64,000 bases of DNA from Flavobacterium endoglycinae. GTDB lineage: Bacteria; Bacteroidota; Bacteroidia; Flavobacteriales; Flavobacteriaceae. Under the pieces are notes generated by a model. It saw nothing but the letters and a program-made list of their open reading frames with translations, was not told the DNA's origin and searched no databases. This document shows positions 25,728 through 35,208 of this stretch, piece by piece (positions within the stretch are counted from its first letter, which is position 1; each line of letters begins with the position of its first letter). The stretch is taken from the NCBI RefSeq assembly GCF_017352115.1, contig NZ_CP071448.1, positions 4,761,001 through 4,825,000 of the forward strand, given 5' to 3'. Position numbers and translations under genes: made by a program.

Positions 25728-26770
25728 TAGTCTAAAATTAGTTGCAGTTTTACATTATACATTCCGTTTTTGGCGATACCAGATATAAGGGTATGTTTAT
25801 GCGGATAAATCAACTGAAGTCTTCGTTTCGTATTCGTTAAACCAATTCCTCCTTCATGAGGTAGAGCCGGTTTTTCGAAATAAGTATTTTCTACCTCGAA
25901 ATCCAAGTGACTTCCAATTTGGCTTAATCTAATATGAATTTCGCTTTTATCCGTAGCATGAATGCCATGTTTAAATGCATTTTCTACTAAAGGTAGTAAT
26001 AACATTGGAACAATTGGGTAATCGTGAATTTTTTCTGGAATGTCTGTAGTAATGGTTAGTTTTTTATTAGCACGAAGTTTCATCAACGAAATAAAATCCT
26101 TCATAAATTCGGCTTCTTTCAATAAAGTAGTTGTTTCTTCTGTGCTGTATAATAAATAACGCATCATACGGCTTAAAGTGTGAAGTGCATTTCTAGAATC
26201 TTCAATATCGGTGTACGTTAACGAATAAATACTATTTAACGAGTTAAAGAAAAAGTGCGGATTTATCTGTGCTTTCAGCATTGCCAGCTCGGCAGCTGTT
26301 TTGTCCTGTTCTAATTTTTGTTTGTATTGCGCCGCTTTCTGCCAGTGCTGTAACATCGCCCAGCTCGTGCTTATTCCTAAAACCAAAAGCGTAAGCATGA
26401 AAACATAATTGTCAAAATACGGATTTCGGTACTTTTTGAATCCTAAAATTGCTGTGATTTTATTGTGAAGATCGGTTTGCGAAGTATATACATAAGCGAT
26501 AAGCTGTAACGCAAAAATGACCAGAAAAGCCCAAAATAAAAAAGGCGAAGTGTTGTCTTTAATGATGGTTTTTGGAACTATAATTTTTGCATTAGTATAA
26601 AATATAGCCATTAACAAAAACAAGATAATAATCTGCCAAAGCCAAAAAATGGACGGAAGTACTAGATTCCAAGTTAAGGGGATGTAAAACAACATGATAA
26701 ATCCCAATAAAAACCAGCCAAGAATGTGTAATCCGGTAAATAAATAAGGTCTGTATAGGTTTGATGCCAT
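25727..26770 (-). CDS. LytS-type (HisKA_4/YesM-like) membrane sensor histidine kinase
   Basis: The 347-residue product has four predicted membrane helices in the first ~145 residues (for example LHILGWFLLGFIMLFYI and YVFMLTLLVLGISTSWAML). A short linker and the His-kinase motif LKAQINPHFFFNSLN (H172) follow. An ATPase domain with N-box PMLLLPLVENAFKHGI and G-box HEGGIGLTNTKRRL completes it. There is no separate periplasmic sensor domain, so the signal probably acts in the membrane. It forms a two-component pair with the overlapping LytTR gene. Confidence 0.94.
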   Translation of the reverse strand: MASNLYRPYLFTGLHILGWFLLGFIMLFYIPLTWNLVLPSIFWLWQIIILFLLMAIFYTNAKIIVPKTIIKDNTSPFLFWAFLVIFALQLIAYVYTSQTDLHNKITAILGFKKYRNPYFDNYVFMLTLLVLGISTSWAMLQHWQKAAQYKQKLEQDKTAAELAMLKAQINPHFFFNSLNSIYSLTYTDIEDSRNALHTLSRMMRYLLYSTEETTTLLKEAEFMKDFISLMKLRANKKLTITTDIPEKIHDYPIVPMLLLPLVENAFKHGIHATDKSEIHIRLSQIGSHLDFEVENTYFEKPALPHEGGIGLTNTKRRLQLIYPHKHTLISGIAKNGMYNVKLQLILD

Positions 26771-26820
26771 TACGAATTTTACTTTTTTATTGACAATATT
26801 ACACTTTATTTACATTCGAT

Positions 26821-26991
26821 TTAGAACCAATCGCTCAACGCAGAATTATAGTCTTTAAAAACCATTTTAGAGCCGATGAGTTTAAGAATTAAACGCTTGT
26901 TTAATTTTTTTGAAACCCCGTCGTGTGTCAGCATATCTTTATCGATTGTCTTTCCGTATTCGTCTATTTGAAATTTTTCGCGTGTGATATT
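26821..26991 (-). pseudogene. C-terminal remnant of a gene of unknown identity
   Basis: On the minus strand a stop-to-stop frame of 56 codons reads like real protein (EKFQIDEYGKTIDKDMLTHD, GVSKKLNKRLILKLIGSK, YNSALSDWF) and ends in TAA at 26821. The only ATG is internal (26934), giving 37 residues, and the frame is closed upstream by a TAA at 26992-26994. The simplest reading is the tail of a decayed gene left between the kinase gene and the RND operon. A very small gene with a rare start codon cannot be excluded. I do not recognise the family. Confidence 0.45.
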
Positions 26992-27037
26992 TTATTTCTT
27001 TTGTCTGTATATAATCGATAATTACATATTATTTCAA

Positions 27038-28192
27038 ATGAATAAGCAATCATTTTTAAGCATCCTTGCAGCATCACTTATTATCGCTTCATGCGGTAAA
27101 AATGATAAATCGGCTCAGGCCGGAGGTGCACCGCAGATTAAGGAATATAAGACTGTGACTTTACAGTTGGAATCAGCTACGTTGAACAGCGATTTTCCAG
27201 CAAGTATTCAGGGACAGCAGAATATAGAAATCCGACCAAGAGTCGAAGGATACATCGATAAAATTTTTGTAGATGAAGGTGCTGTTGTTAAAGCAGGACA
27301 GCCATTGTTTAAAATCAGTGCTCCAGAATATGAGCAGCAAGTTCGCACCGCAACAGCAAGTATTAAAAGTGCGCAGGCTGATTTAAGTGCGGCAAAATTG
27401 GCTGTAAATAAAGTGAGACCATTGGTTGAAAAAGGAATCATCAGCAAATATGATTTAGAATCAGCACAATATACCTATGAGTCGGCTGTAGCTTCTTTAG
27501 CTCAGGCAAATGCAGCTTTGGTTAATGCTAAAACGAATTTAGGATATACAACCGTTACAAGTCCGGTAAACGGAGTGGTGGGTTCGATTCCGTTTCGTTT
27601 AGGAAGTTTGGTAAGTTCAAACACGGCAGAGCCTTTAACTACAGTTTCTAGTATTGGAAACGTATATGCTTATTTTGCAATGAATGAAAAAACATTACTG
27701 AATTTTACTAAAGATGCAGGAGCTTCATTAAACCAAAAAATAAAAAGCATGCCAGCCGTTTCTTTATTGCTTTCTGATGGTTCTGCTTATGATGAAAAAG
27801 GACATATCGAAACTGTAAACGGATTAATTAATACCGAGACAGGTACTGTAAATGTTAGAGCGCGTTTTCCAAACCCAAAAGGAATTATTAGAAGCGGAAG
27901 CAGTACTACCGTAAGAATTCCGAACGAAGTTAAAGATGCCATTATTGTTCCTCAAAGTGCCACATTTGAACTTCAGGATAAAATCTTTGCAGTAGTAGTT
28001 GGCAAAGATGGAAAAACTAAAAATGCCAATATCACAGTTCTAGACAATTCTGCAGGCAATTATTACGTCGTGACAAGCGGTTTAAATGCTGGAGATCAAA
28101 TTGTATTAGAAGGAGTAGCTTCTCTAAAAGAAGGAACTGAAATTAAAGCCAACAATCAGAGCCCAGAAACAGTTTACGCCGATTTAAAATAA
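27038..28192 (+). CDS. RND efflux periplasmic adaptor (AcrA/MexA-like) lipoprotein
   Basis: The ATG at 27038 is preferred to a frame opening at 26984, because it directly starts a lipoprotein signal (MNKQSFLSILAASLIIASC, acylated C19). The 384-residue product has the membrane-fusion-protein pattern: IEIRPRVEGYIDKIFVDEGA, VKAGQPLFKISAPEYEQQ, a coiled-coil hairpin with LVEKGIISKYDLESA, and TVTSPVNGVVGSIPFRLGSL. It links the inner-membrane pump to the outer-membrane channel. It is the first gene of a three-gene efflux operon, with 5 bases to the pump gene. Confidence 0.93.
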   Translation: MNKQSFLSILAASLIIASCGKNDKSAQAGGAPQIKEYKTVTLQLESATLNSDFPASIQGQQNIEIRPRVEGYIDKIFVDEGAVVKAGQPLFKISAPEYEQQVRTATASIKSAQADLSAAKLAVNKVRPLVEKGIISKYDLESAQYTYESAVASLAQANAALVNAKTNLGYTTVTSPVNGVVGSIPFRLGSLVSSNTAEPLTTVSSIGNVYAYFAMNEKTLLNFTKDAGASLNQKIKSMPAVSLLLSDGSAYDEKGHIETVNGLINTETGTVNVRARFPNPKGIIRSGSSTTVRIPNEVKDAIIVPQSATFELQDKIFAVVVGKDGKTKNANITVLDNSAGNYYVVTSGLNAGDQIVLEGVASLKEGTEIKANNQSPETVYADLK

Positions 28193-28197
28193 AAAAA

Positions 28198-31100
28198 ATG
28201 TTTAAAAAATTTATACAAAGACCCGTACTTTCGACGGTAATATCGGTTATTATCGTCATTTTAGGTGTTCTAGGATTAATTGAGCTTCCTATATCTCAAT
28301 ATCCGGATATTGCACCGCCAACTGTAAACGTGGCAGCAAGTTATACTGGAGCTAATGCCGATGTGGTACTGAAAAGTATCGTAATTCCGCTGGAAGAACA
28401 AATTAATGGTGTAGAGAACATGACGTACATGACCTCTTCTGCAACCAATGATGGTAATGCTTCTATTAAAATTTTCTTTAAAGTAGGAACCAATCCAGAC
28501 TTAGCGGCGGTAAACGTTCAGAACAGGGTTTCGAGAGCAACCAGTTTATTACCTGTAGAGGTAACTCAGGCTGGGGTTACTGTAACCAAAAGCCAGAGTA
28601 GTAACTTATTGATTTTCTCTTTATACAGTGAAGACAAAGCGTATGATCAGACGTTTTTACAAAACTACGCAAAAATCAACCTTGTACCGCAGATTCAGCG
28701 TGTTGTAGGGGTGGGAGATGTAACCGTTTTTGGTGCCAAAGATTACTCTATGAGAATTTGGTTAAAACCAGATGTAATGCAGCAATACAAACTGATTCCA
28801 AGTGATATTTCGGCTGCTTTAGCAGAACAGAATATCGAAGCAGCGCCGGGTAAATTTGGTGAAAATGGAAATCAGGCTTTTCAATATGTAATTAAATACA
28901 AAGGACGTTTAACAAGTGCTCAGGAATTTGAAAATATCGTTATCAAATCAGTTGGTAACGGACAAATGCTTCGTCTTAAAGATGTGGCCAAAGTGGAGCT
29001 GGGATCTTTAAGTTATGCTTCGACTATTAAAACAAACGGTGTAGAATCGGCAGCGATGGCGATCAGCCAGACTCCGGGATCGAACGCTCGTGACGTAATT
29101 AATAATTCTAAAAAGTTAATTGAAGAAGCCGCAAAGAATTTCCCAAAAGGAGTTAAATATACTACTCTTGTGGATGTTAACGAAAACCTTGATGCTTCTA
29201 TCGAAAAAGTAATCCATACTTTAATTGAAGCTTTTATTCTGGTTTTCATCGTAGTATTCATTTTCCTTCAGGATTTTAGATCGACTTTAATTCCAGCAAT
29301 TGCAGTTCCCGTTGCGATTGTAGGTACATTTTTCTTCCTGAATTTATTCGGATTTACAATTAACTTATTGACGCTTTTTGCGATGGTACTGGCGATTGGT
29401 ATTGTGGTCGATGACGCGATTGTAGTAGTAGAAGCCGTACACGCAAAACTCGATCACGGATATAAATCAGCTAAAAAAGCGACGATTCATGCAATGGACG
29501 AAATTTCAGGAGCGATTATTTCAATTACATTGGTAATGGCGGCCGTATTTATTCCGGTAACTTTTATTGGAGGATCAACAGGAGTTTTCTATAAACAATT
29601 TGGTATTACGCTGGCTGTTGCAATTATTCTTTCCGCCATTAACGCTTTGACTTTGAGTCCGGCTTTATGTGCGCTTTTATTGAAACCACATGCTGACGAT
29701 CATAAACATAAAAGCTATTTACAGCGTTTTTATACCGCATTTAACGTGGCATTTGATAATGTTACCGAAAGATACAAACGTTCTGTAAGTTTCCTTTCTG
29801 TAAAAAAATGGATTGCCTTAGCTTCAATTGTGATCGCTGGAGTGGCATTGGTTTATATGATGAAAACTACGCCGTCTGCTTTCGTACCTTCTGAAGATCA
29901 AGGAACTGTTTTTGCAAACATTAGTTTACCGCCATCTGCTTCTATGGAGCGTTCTGATGTAATTGCTAAAAGAGTAGACAGTATTGCGAAAACTATTCCC
30001 GGAGTTAAAAATACACTTCGTATTGTTGGACAGAACTTTACAGCCGGTGCGGGTAGTGCCTACAGTATGGTTATCGTAAAATTGAAACCTTGGGATGAAC
30101 GTGATTTAAGTGTTGATGATGTAATTGGACAGCTATTTGCTAAAACAAGCGGTATTCGTGAAGCCAATATTTTCTTTATTTCTCCTCCAACGATTCAAGG
30201 TTTTGGACAAAGTGGTGGATTCGAATTCCAATTACAAGATAAAGGCGGACATACCACTGCCGAATTCTATAAAGTTAATAATGAATTCTTAGCTAAATTA
30301 GCCGAACGTCCTGAAATACAATATGCAACGACACCATTTAACCCTGGTTTCCCGCAATATATGATGGATATTAATCTAGCAAAAGCCAAAGATGCAGGAG
30401 TTTCGGTAAACTCGATTTTATCAACTATGCAAGGCTATTATGGTGGATTGTACGCTTCGAATTTCAACAAATTCGGAAAACAATACCGTGTTATGATTCA
30501 GGCTTCACCAGAGTTTAGAACCAATACGCAGGGATTAAATAAAATCTTTGTCCGCAACAGTGCAGGAAACATGGCGCCAATTACGGAGTTTGTAAAAATG
30601 ACCAGAGTATTTGGACCAGAGTCGATTTCGAGATTTAACTTGTTTACGTCTATTGCGATTACTGGAGCGCCAAAACCAGGATTCAGTTCTGGAGATGCTA
30701 TTAAAGCCATTCAGGAAGTAGCAGCAGAAAATCTTCCAGCAGGTTACGGTTATGAATTCTCAGGATTAACGCGTGAAGAGCTGGCATCGGGAAGCGAAAC
30801 GATTTTTATCTTTATTCTATGTCTGGTATTCGTTTATTTCTTGTTGAGTGCTCAGTACGAAAGTTACATTCTTCCTTTTGCGGTATTGTTTTCAATTCCG
30901 TTTGGATTGGCTGGAGCGTATTTATTCTCGATTATATTTAAACTCAACAGTAATATTTACCTGCAGATTTCCTTAATCATGCTTATCGGACTTCTGGCGA
31001 AAAATGGTATTTTGATTGTCGAATTTGCTTTGGACAGAAGGAAAAAAGGACTTCCCATTTTACAAGCTGCAATTGAAGGAGCAGTAGCACGTTTACGTCC

Positions 31101-31365
31101 GATTTTGATGACTTCATTCGCCTTTATTTTAGGATTGGTTCCGTTAATGTTTGCAACCGGAGCAGGTGCTGTAGGTAACAGATCGATTGGAACTGGAGCA
31201 GTAGGAGGTATGTTAATCGGAACGATTTTAGGGGTATTTGTTATTCCTATTCTGTTTATCATTTTCCAATCTTTACAAGAAAGAGTGAGTGGGCCGCCAA
31301 AGGAAAATTATGACGACGATGACGACGATGAAGAAATTCATTTACTAGAAGCTCACAAAGAGTAA
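28198..31365 (+). CDS. RND multidrug efflux pump, HAE1 type (AcrB-like)
   Basis: The 1055-residue product has the standard HAE1 features: FIQRPVLSTVISVIIVILGV at the start, LPISQYPDIAPPTVNVAASY, and the proton-relay Asp pair in helix 4 (AIGIVVDDAIVVVEAVHAKL). The second half repeats these (SAQYESYILPFAVLFSIPFG, GLLAKNGILIVEFA, and GTILGVFVIPILFIIF at the end). Length equals the family norm. The C-terminus carries a short acidic tail (NYDDDDDDEEIHLLEAHKE). It should export amphiphilic compounds using the proton gradient. The drug range cannot be predicted. Confidence 0.96.
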   Translation: MFKKFIQRPVLSTVISVIIVILGVLGLIELPISQYPDIAPPTVNVAASYTGANADVVLKSIVIPLEEQINGVENMTYMTSSATNDGNASIKIFFKVGTNPDLAAVNVQNRVSRATSLLPVEVTQAGVTVTKSQSSNLLIFSLYSEDKAYDQTFLQNYAKINLVPQIQRVVGVGDVTVFGAKDYSMRIWLKPDVMQQYKLIPSDISAALAEQNIEAAPGKFGENGNQAFQYVIKYKGRLTSAQEFENIVIKSVGNGQMLRLKDVAKVELGSLSYASTIKTNGVESAAMAISQTPGSNARDVINNSKKLIEEAAKNFPKGVKYTTLVDVNENLDASIEKVIHTLIEAFILVFIVVFIFLQDFRSTLIPAIAVPVAIVGTFFFLNLFGFTINLLTLFAMVLAIGIVVDDAIVVVEAVHAKLDHGYKSAKKATIHAMDEISGAIISITLVMAAVFIPVTFIGGSTGVFYKQFGITLAVAIILSAINALTLSPALCALLLKPHADDHKHKSYLQRFYTAFNVAFDNVTERYKRSVSFLSVKKWIALASIVIAGVALVYMMKTTPSAFVPSEDQGTVFANISLPPSASMERSDVIAKRVDSIAKTIPGVKNTLRIVGQNFTAGAGSAYSMVIVKLKPWDERDLSVDDVIGQLFAKTSGIREANIFFISPPTIQGFGQSGGFEFQLQDKGGHTTAEFYKVNNEFLAKLAERPEIQYATTPFNPGFPQYMMDINLAKAKDAGVSVNSILSTMQGYYGGLYASNFNKFGKQYRVMIQASPEFRTNTQGLNKIFVRNSAGNMAPITEFVKMTRVFGPESISRFNLFTSIAITGAPKPGFSSGDAIKAIQEVAAENLPAGYGYEFSGLTREELASGSETIFIFILCLVFVYFLLSAQYESYILPFAVLFSIPFGLAGAYLFSIIFKLNSNIYLQISLIMLIGLLAKNGILIVEFALDRRKKGLPILQAAIEGAVARLRPILMTSFAFILGLVPLMFATGAGAVGNRSIGTGAVGGMLIGTILGVFVIPILFIIFQSLQERVSGPPKENYDDDDDDEEIHLLEAHKE

Positions 31366-31383
31366 AATTTAATTAAAACAAAG

Positions 31384-32790
31384 ATGACGAATAGTTCAAA
31401 TAAATATATTCTTATGGTAATGACAGCCGTACTTTTAAGTGCGTGCTCCGTTACCAAAAAATACGAACGTCCGGCAACACTTTCGACAGACAACTTGTAT
31501 CGTGACCAAACTTCGGCAGATACCACTACAATTGCCGATATGCCGTGGCAGAGTGTTTTTAAAGATGAGAAACTAAATGCCTTAATTCAAAAAGGATTAG
31601 ATCAAAACCTTAACCTGAAAAATGCTATAGAAAACATCATTCAGGCGAGAGCTTCTTTGAGCCAGAGTAAATTAGCCTATTATCCAACTTTACAGCTGGA
31701 TGCTAATGCGACACACACAAAGCAGTCAGAAGCAGGACTTAACTTTCCGGCAGGAATCAATATCAATACTTTGACTACAACGTATAAGTTAGGTTTAAGT
31801 ACTTCTTGGGAAGCTGATATCTGGGGAAAACTGAGTAGTTCTAAAAGAGCGGCTTTAGCCAGCTATTTAGCAACCGATGCTGCAAAACAAGCAGTTCAGA
31901 CACAATTGATTTCGGACATTGCCAATAACTATTTCTTACTTCTTGCGTATGACAAACAATTGAAAATTACGCAGGAAACTTTAGAAAGCCGTATTAAGAA
32001 CGTTGAAACGATTAAAGATTTAAAAGAAGGTGCTATCGTAACCGGTGCAGCTGTCGTTCAGAGTGAAGCCAACCAGCACGCGGCAGAAGTTTTGATTCCA
32101 GATTTAAAACGCAGTATTCGTGAAACTGAAAATGCAATCAACATTTTATTGGCACAAGCGCCTGGACCAATTGACCGAGGTGAATTAGGCTCACAGATTG
32201 TTCCTGAAAATATTGCAGTTGGAGTTCCTTCTCAATTATTACAAAATCGTCCAGATGTTCGTCAGGCCGAATTTAATTTCAGAGTTGCTTTCGAATCAAC
32301 CAATTTGGCAAGAACCTATTTCTATCCAAGTTTAACGCTTACAGCCAGCGGTGGATTCTCTAACTTAGAATTGAAAGATTTCTTTAGCAATTCTATATTC
32401 TATTCGATTATTGGAGGACTAACACAGCCGATTTTTAATCAAGGTAAAAACAAATTGAGATTAACAACCGCTCAGTCGCAGCAATTGCAAGCATATAATA
32501 ACTTTCAGCAGAGTTTATTAACAGCAGGAAGTGAAGTTTCAGATGCTTTGTATTCATATCAAATGGCAGTTGAGAAAGAAGACTCGAGAGCGAAACAAAT
32601 AGAAGCTCTTGAAAAAGCAGTTGATTATACACAGCAATTATTAGAATACAGTTCAGCTACGAATTATACTGATGTATTAACATCTGAGCAAAACCTTTTA
32701 GCAGCGCAGTTAAGCGGTATTAATGATAATCTGCAGAAATTACAAGCATTAGTAAATCTGTACAGAGCTTTAGGTGGAGGATGGAAATAA
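31384..32790 (+). CDS. Outer-membrane efflux channel lipoprotein (TolC/OprM/NodT family)
   Basis: The 468-residue product starts with a lipoprotein signal (LMVMTAVLLSAC, C21). It has two OEP repeats: MPWQSVFKDEKLNALIQKGL, then GLSTSWEADIWGKLSSSKRA, and in the second VPSQLLQNRPDVRQAEFNFR, FYPSLTLTASGGFSN and a C-terminal LLAAQLSGINDNLQKLQALV with LYRALGGGW. This is the usual third gene of an RND operon, 18 bases after the pump gene. It forms the trimeric exit duct. Confidence 0.95.
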   Translation: MTNSSNKYILMVMTAVLLSACSVTKKYERPATLSTDNLYRDQTSADTTTIADMPWQSVFKDEKLNALIQKGLDQNLNLKNAIENIIQARASLSQSKLAYYPTLQLDANATHTKQSEAGLNFPAGININTLTTTYKLGLSTSWEADIWGKLSSSKRAALASYLATDAAKQAVQTQLISDIANNYFLLLAYDKQLKITQETLESRIKNVETIKDLKEGAIVTGAAVVQSEANQHAAEVLIPDLKRSIRETENAINILLAQAPGPIDRGELGSQIVPENIAVGVPSQLLQNRPDVRQAEFNFRVAFESTNLARTYFYPSLTLTASGGFSNLELKDFFSNSIFYSIIGGLTQPIFNQGKNKLRLTTAQSQQLQAYNNFQQSLLTAGSEVSDALYSYQMAVEKEDSRAKQIEALEKAVDYTQQLLEYSSATNYTDVLTSEQNLLAAQLSGINDNLQKLQALVNLYRALGGGWK

Positions 32791-32984
32791 TATCATAACG
32801 AACTCTTAAAACTTTACGTTTGTCGTCGAAATTATGCTCTTTGTCTAAATAATAGTACAATACCACAATATTGTATTACTTTTGAACTGTTTAGATGAAT
32901 CATAATCTAAACACAAACGATAAAACTCCAAACAAGATCATAATAGTTCCTAGGATGATCGCCTTGAATTAAATAAACATGACT
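32791..32984. other. Intergenic stretch with several nested dyads
   Basis: Between the efflux operon and its terminator lie dyads TACAATA/TATTGTA (~32855-32876), GTTTAGAT (32889-32896) with ATCTAAAC (32905-32912), and an outer pair ACGTTTGT (~32817) with ACAAACG (~32914). No reading frame of note is present. The outer pair could fold the whole piece into one long structured RNA, but its function is unknown. Confidence 0.4.
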
Positions 32985-33016
32985 AAAAAACGCCCCTTTT
33001 TATGGGGCGTTTTTTG
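32985..33016 (+). terminator. Rho-independent terminator of the RND operon
   Basis: AAAAAACGCCCC (32985-32996) pairs with GGGGCGTTTTTT (33004-33015) around a 7-base loop. It lies ~195 bases after the last stop codon. Confidence 0.85.
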
Positions 33017-33169
33017 CGTTTAAGGCATTTATAAATAGGAATTGTACATCGCTTAGAAATGACTGTTCGTCGATTAATTTTCGGTTTCGGTATAATGGAT
33101 ATGCTAAACTTAAATATTGGCACTAATTTCGATTTATATTTACAGAAATAATATTTAAACACTAAGAAA

Positions 33170-33671
33170 ATGAAAAAGCTAGTATTCGCCTCAATGTTAT
33201 TTATGAGTGTATTTTTCGCTCAGGCGCAAGTATCAATTAATGTAAATATCGGGACTCCGCCAAGCTGGGGGCCCACAAGGATATGATGACGACAGGTATT
33301 ACTATTTACCAGATATCGATGTTTATTATGACATTAACCAGAGTGTATTTATTTACGATAATGGCGGTAGATGGATTCGTGAAAAAAGACTTCCTGCCAA
33401 GTACAGACAATATGATTTGTATTCAGGTTACAAAGTAGTTTTAACAGATTATAGAGGAGATGCACCTTATACGTATCACACAAAACACAGAGCCAATTAT
33501 CCAAAAGGATATCATGGAAAACCTCAAAAGAACAGAGGTGAAAAGCCAGGAAAAAACAATGGAAAACCTCAAAATAAACATAAGTCTGATAACAAAGACA
33601 AAGGAAACAAAGGCGGAAGAAATAACCATTCCGATAAAAATAATGACCATTCAAAAGGGAATCGTCACTAA
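33170..33671 (+). pseudogene. Small secreted Lys/Asn-rich protein gene, frameshifted by one extra base near 33271
   Basis: The first frame gives a signal peptide (MKKLVFASMLFMSVFFAQAQ) and then SINVNIGTPPSWGP, but stops at 33290 with tandem TGA codons. A second frame continues at once as GPQGYDDDRYYYLPDIDVYY, then GGRWIREKRLPAKYRQYDLY and SGYKVVLTDYRG, and runs to TAA at 33671 through a Lys/Asn/His/Gly-rich tail. Removing one base from GGGGGCCC (33267-33274) restores WGPQGY and a ~166-residue product. Proteins with this start and a GYKVVLTDYRG core are common, uncharacterised secreted proteins in Bacteroidota. It may be a real mutation or an assembly error. Confidence 0.75.
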
Positions 33672-33690
33672 CTAGATTTAAACATGACCA

Positions 33691-33723
33691 AAGAAAAACG
33701 CCTCAGAAATGAGGCGTTTTTTA
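33691..33723. terminator. Bidirectional terminator between convergent genes
   Basis: AAAAACGCCTC (33694-33704) pairs with GAGGCGTTTTT (33711-33721), loop AGAAAT. It sits between the broken small gene and the sugar permease gene. Confidence 0.85.
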
Positions 33724-33784
33724 TGAAAATAGTAAACGATTGATTTATAACTAGTATAGTTTTTCACTATTCACTATTCACTAA

Positions 33785-35083
33785 TCACTGTACACCTTTC
33801 ACCTTATGTCCGTATAAACCAAACGACAAAATAATCACAAAGCACAACAGCGGAATAATATATCCAGCCTGAATATCATCGTGTTTCATATCGATTAAAG
33901 TTCCCATTCCGTAGGGAAGGATAGCTCCTCCTACAATTGACATTACCAGCCATGATGAACCAGTTTCTGTATTTGATTTTAAACCGACTAATCCTAAAGA
34001 GAAAATAGTTGGGAACATGATCGACATAAAGAAACCAATTCCGCCCAAAGCATAAATTACTACGATTCCAGATCCGTAAATCGCTAATAAACAAAGTACA
34101 ATACTCGCAGCACAGTAAATAGAAAGCAGCACATAATCTTTAACGAATTTTAAAAAGAAAGTACCAATAAAACGTCCGGACATGAATAAGAAACCGTAAA
34201 TTCCCAGATAATATCCAGCTGTTTTTTCATCTAAACCAGCTCCTTGCTGAGCAATTCTAATGAAAAAACTAGTGATACAAACCTGTGCACCCACATAAAA
34301 AAATTGTGCTATAACTGCCCATGTTAAATGAGAAAATTTTAAAACAGAGAAAAATCCTGGTTTAACTTCAGCTTCGGTATGTTGTGGTTTCATCGATGGC
34401 AAATGCATAAAATAGAATATTACCGCTACCACAACCAATACAGTTCCTAAAATGATATAAGGTAATTTTACTGCCGCTGCTTCACCTAATAAATAAGCTG
34501 TTTTTTCAGCATCTGGCATAGCGGCCATTTGTTCTTTTGTATGATTAGTTCCTGAAAGAATGAATAACGAACCCACAATTGGTGCCACCATAGCAGCTAA
34601 TCCGTTAAAAGAAGCAGCTAAATTTAATCGTTTAGAAGAAGATTCAGCAGGGCCTAAAATAGCAGCATACGGATTCGCACTTGTTTCCAAAATAGTTAAT
34701 CCGCAGCCAATTACGAATAAAGCAAATAAGAACAACTCGTAGGTTCTGGAATTAGCTGCTGGGACAAATAAAAAAGCTCCCGCAGCAAATACTAATAATC
34801 CCGTTATAATACTGTTTTTGTAACCAAATCTTTTTATCAGCATTCCCGCAGGAATCGCCATTATAAAATAGGCAAAAAATACCGAGGTGTCAATTAAGGT
34901 CGATTGGCGGTTGTTTAATTCGCAGGCCTTTTTAAGATGCGGAATTAAAATAGAATCCAGATTGTGCGCCATTCCCCAAAGGAAAAACAAGCTGGTAATT
35001 AAAATAAATGGCAGAAGATAGTTGGTTTTTCCTCCTTCTGTAGGCACTTGGTGCTGATCTCCGGTTTGGTTGGTTACTTGCAT
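33785..35083 (-). CDS. fucP: FHS-family sugar:proton symporter (L-fucose permease-like)
   Basis: The 432-residue product has twelve predicted helices and the FHS/FucP signature: ITSLFFLWGMAHNLDSILIP, FFAYFIMAIPAGMLIKRFGY, GCGLTILETSANPYAAILGP and, in the second half, GYYLGIYGFLFMSGRFIGTF. It is a major-facilitator symporter of the inner membrane. Bacteroidota FHS proteins carry L-fucose, glucose, galactose or other sugars, so the fucose call rests on the 6-deoxy-sugar genes beyond it. It reads in the same direction as the following Gfo/Idh/MocA gene, with 125 bases between them. Confidence 0.85.
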   Translation of the reverse strand: MQVTNQTGDQHQVPTEGGKTNYLLPFILITSLFFLWGMAHNLDSILIPHLKKACELNNRQSTLIDTSVFFAYFIMAIPAGMLIKRFGYKNSIITGLLVFAAGAFLFVPAANSRTYELFLFALFVIGCGLTILETSANPYAAILGPAESSSKRLNLAASFNGLAAMVAPIVGSLFILSGTNHTKEQMAAMPDAEKTAYLLGEAAAVKLPYIILGTVLVVVAVIFYFMHLPSMKPQHTEAEVKPGFFSVLKFSHLTWAVIAQFFYVGAQVCITSFFIRIAQQGAGLDEKTAGYYLGIYGFLFMSGRFIGTFFLKFVKDYVLLSIYCAASIVLCLLAIYGSGIVVIYALGGIGFFMSIMFPTIFSLGLVGLKSNTETGSSWLVMSIVGGAILPYGMGTLIDMKHDDIQAGYIIPLLCFVIILSFGLYGHKVKGVQ

Positions 35084-35143
35084 TCGTTAGATAGTTTTTT
35101 GTTTCTCACGATATAAATGATACAAGATAATTTAAGCAGTGTG

Positions 35144-35162
35144 TTGCGTAAACGATGCGCAA
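35144..35162. promoter_or_regulatory. Possible operator dyad upstream of the permease gene
   Basis: TTGCG (35144-35148) and CGCAA (35158-35162) flank TAAACGATG about 60 bases before the permease start. The arms are only 5 bp, so this is weak. Confidence 0.25.
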
Positions 35163-35208
35163 AAATTATAGCAACTTATATATTTATATGGTTTTAAAAA
35201 TTTAGGTT

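Noticed and set aside
33349-33654. Cys-rich minus-strand frames opposite the small secreted-protein gene
   Set aside because: They are antisense to the Lys/Asn-rich coding frame, and the Cys/Phe/Leu bias is the expected shadow.
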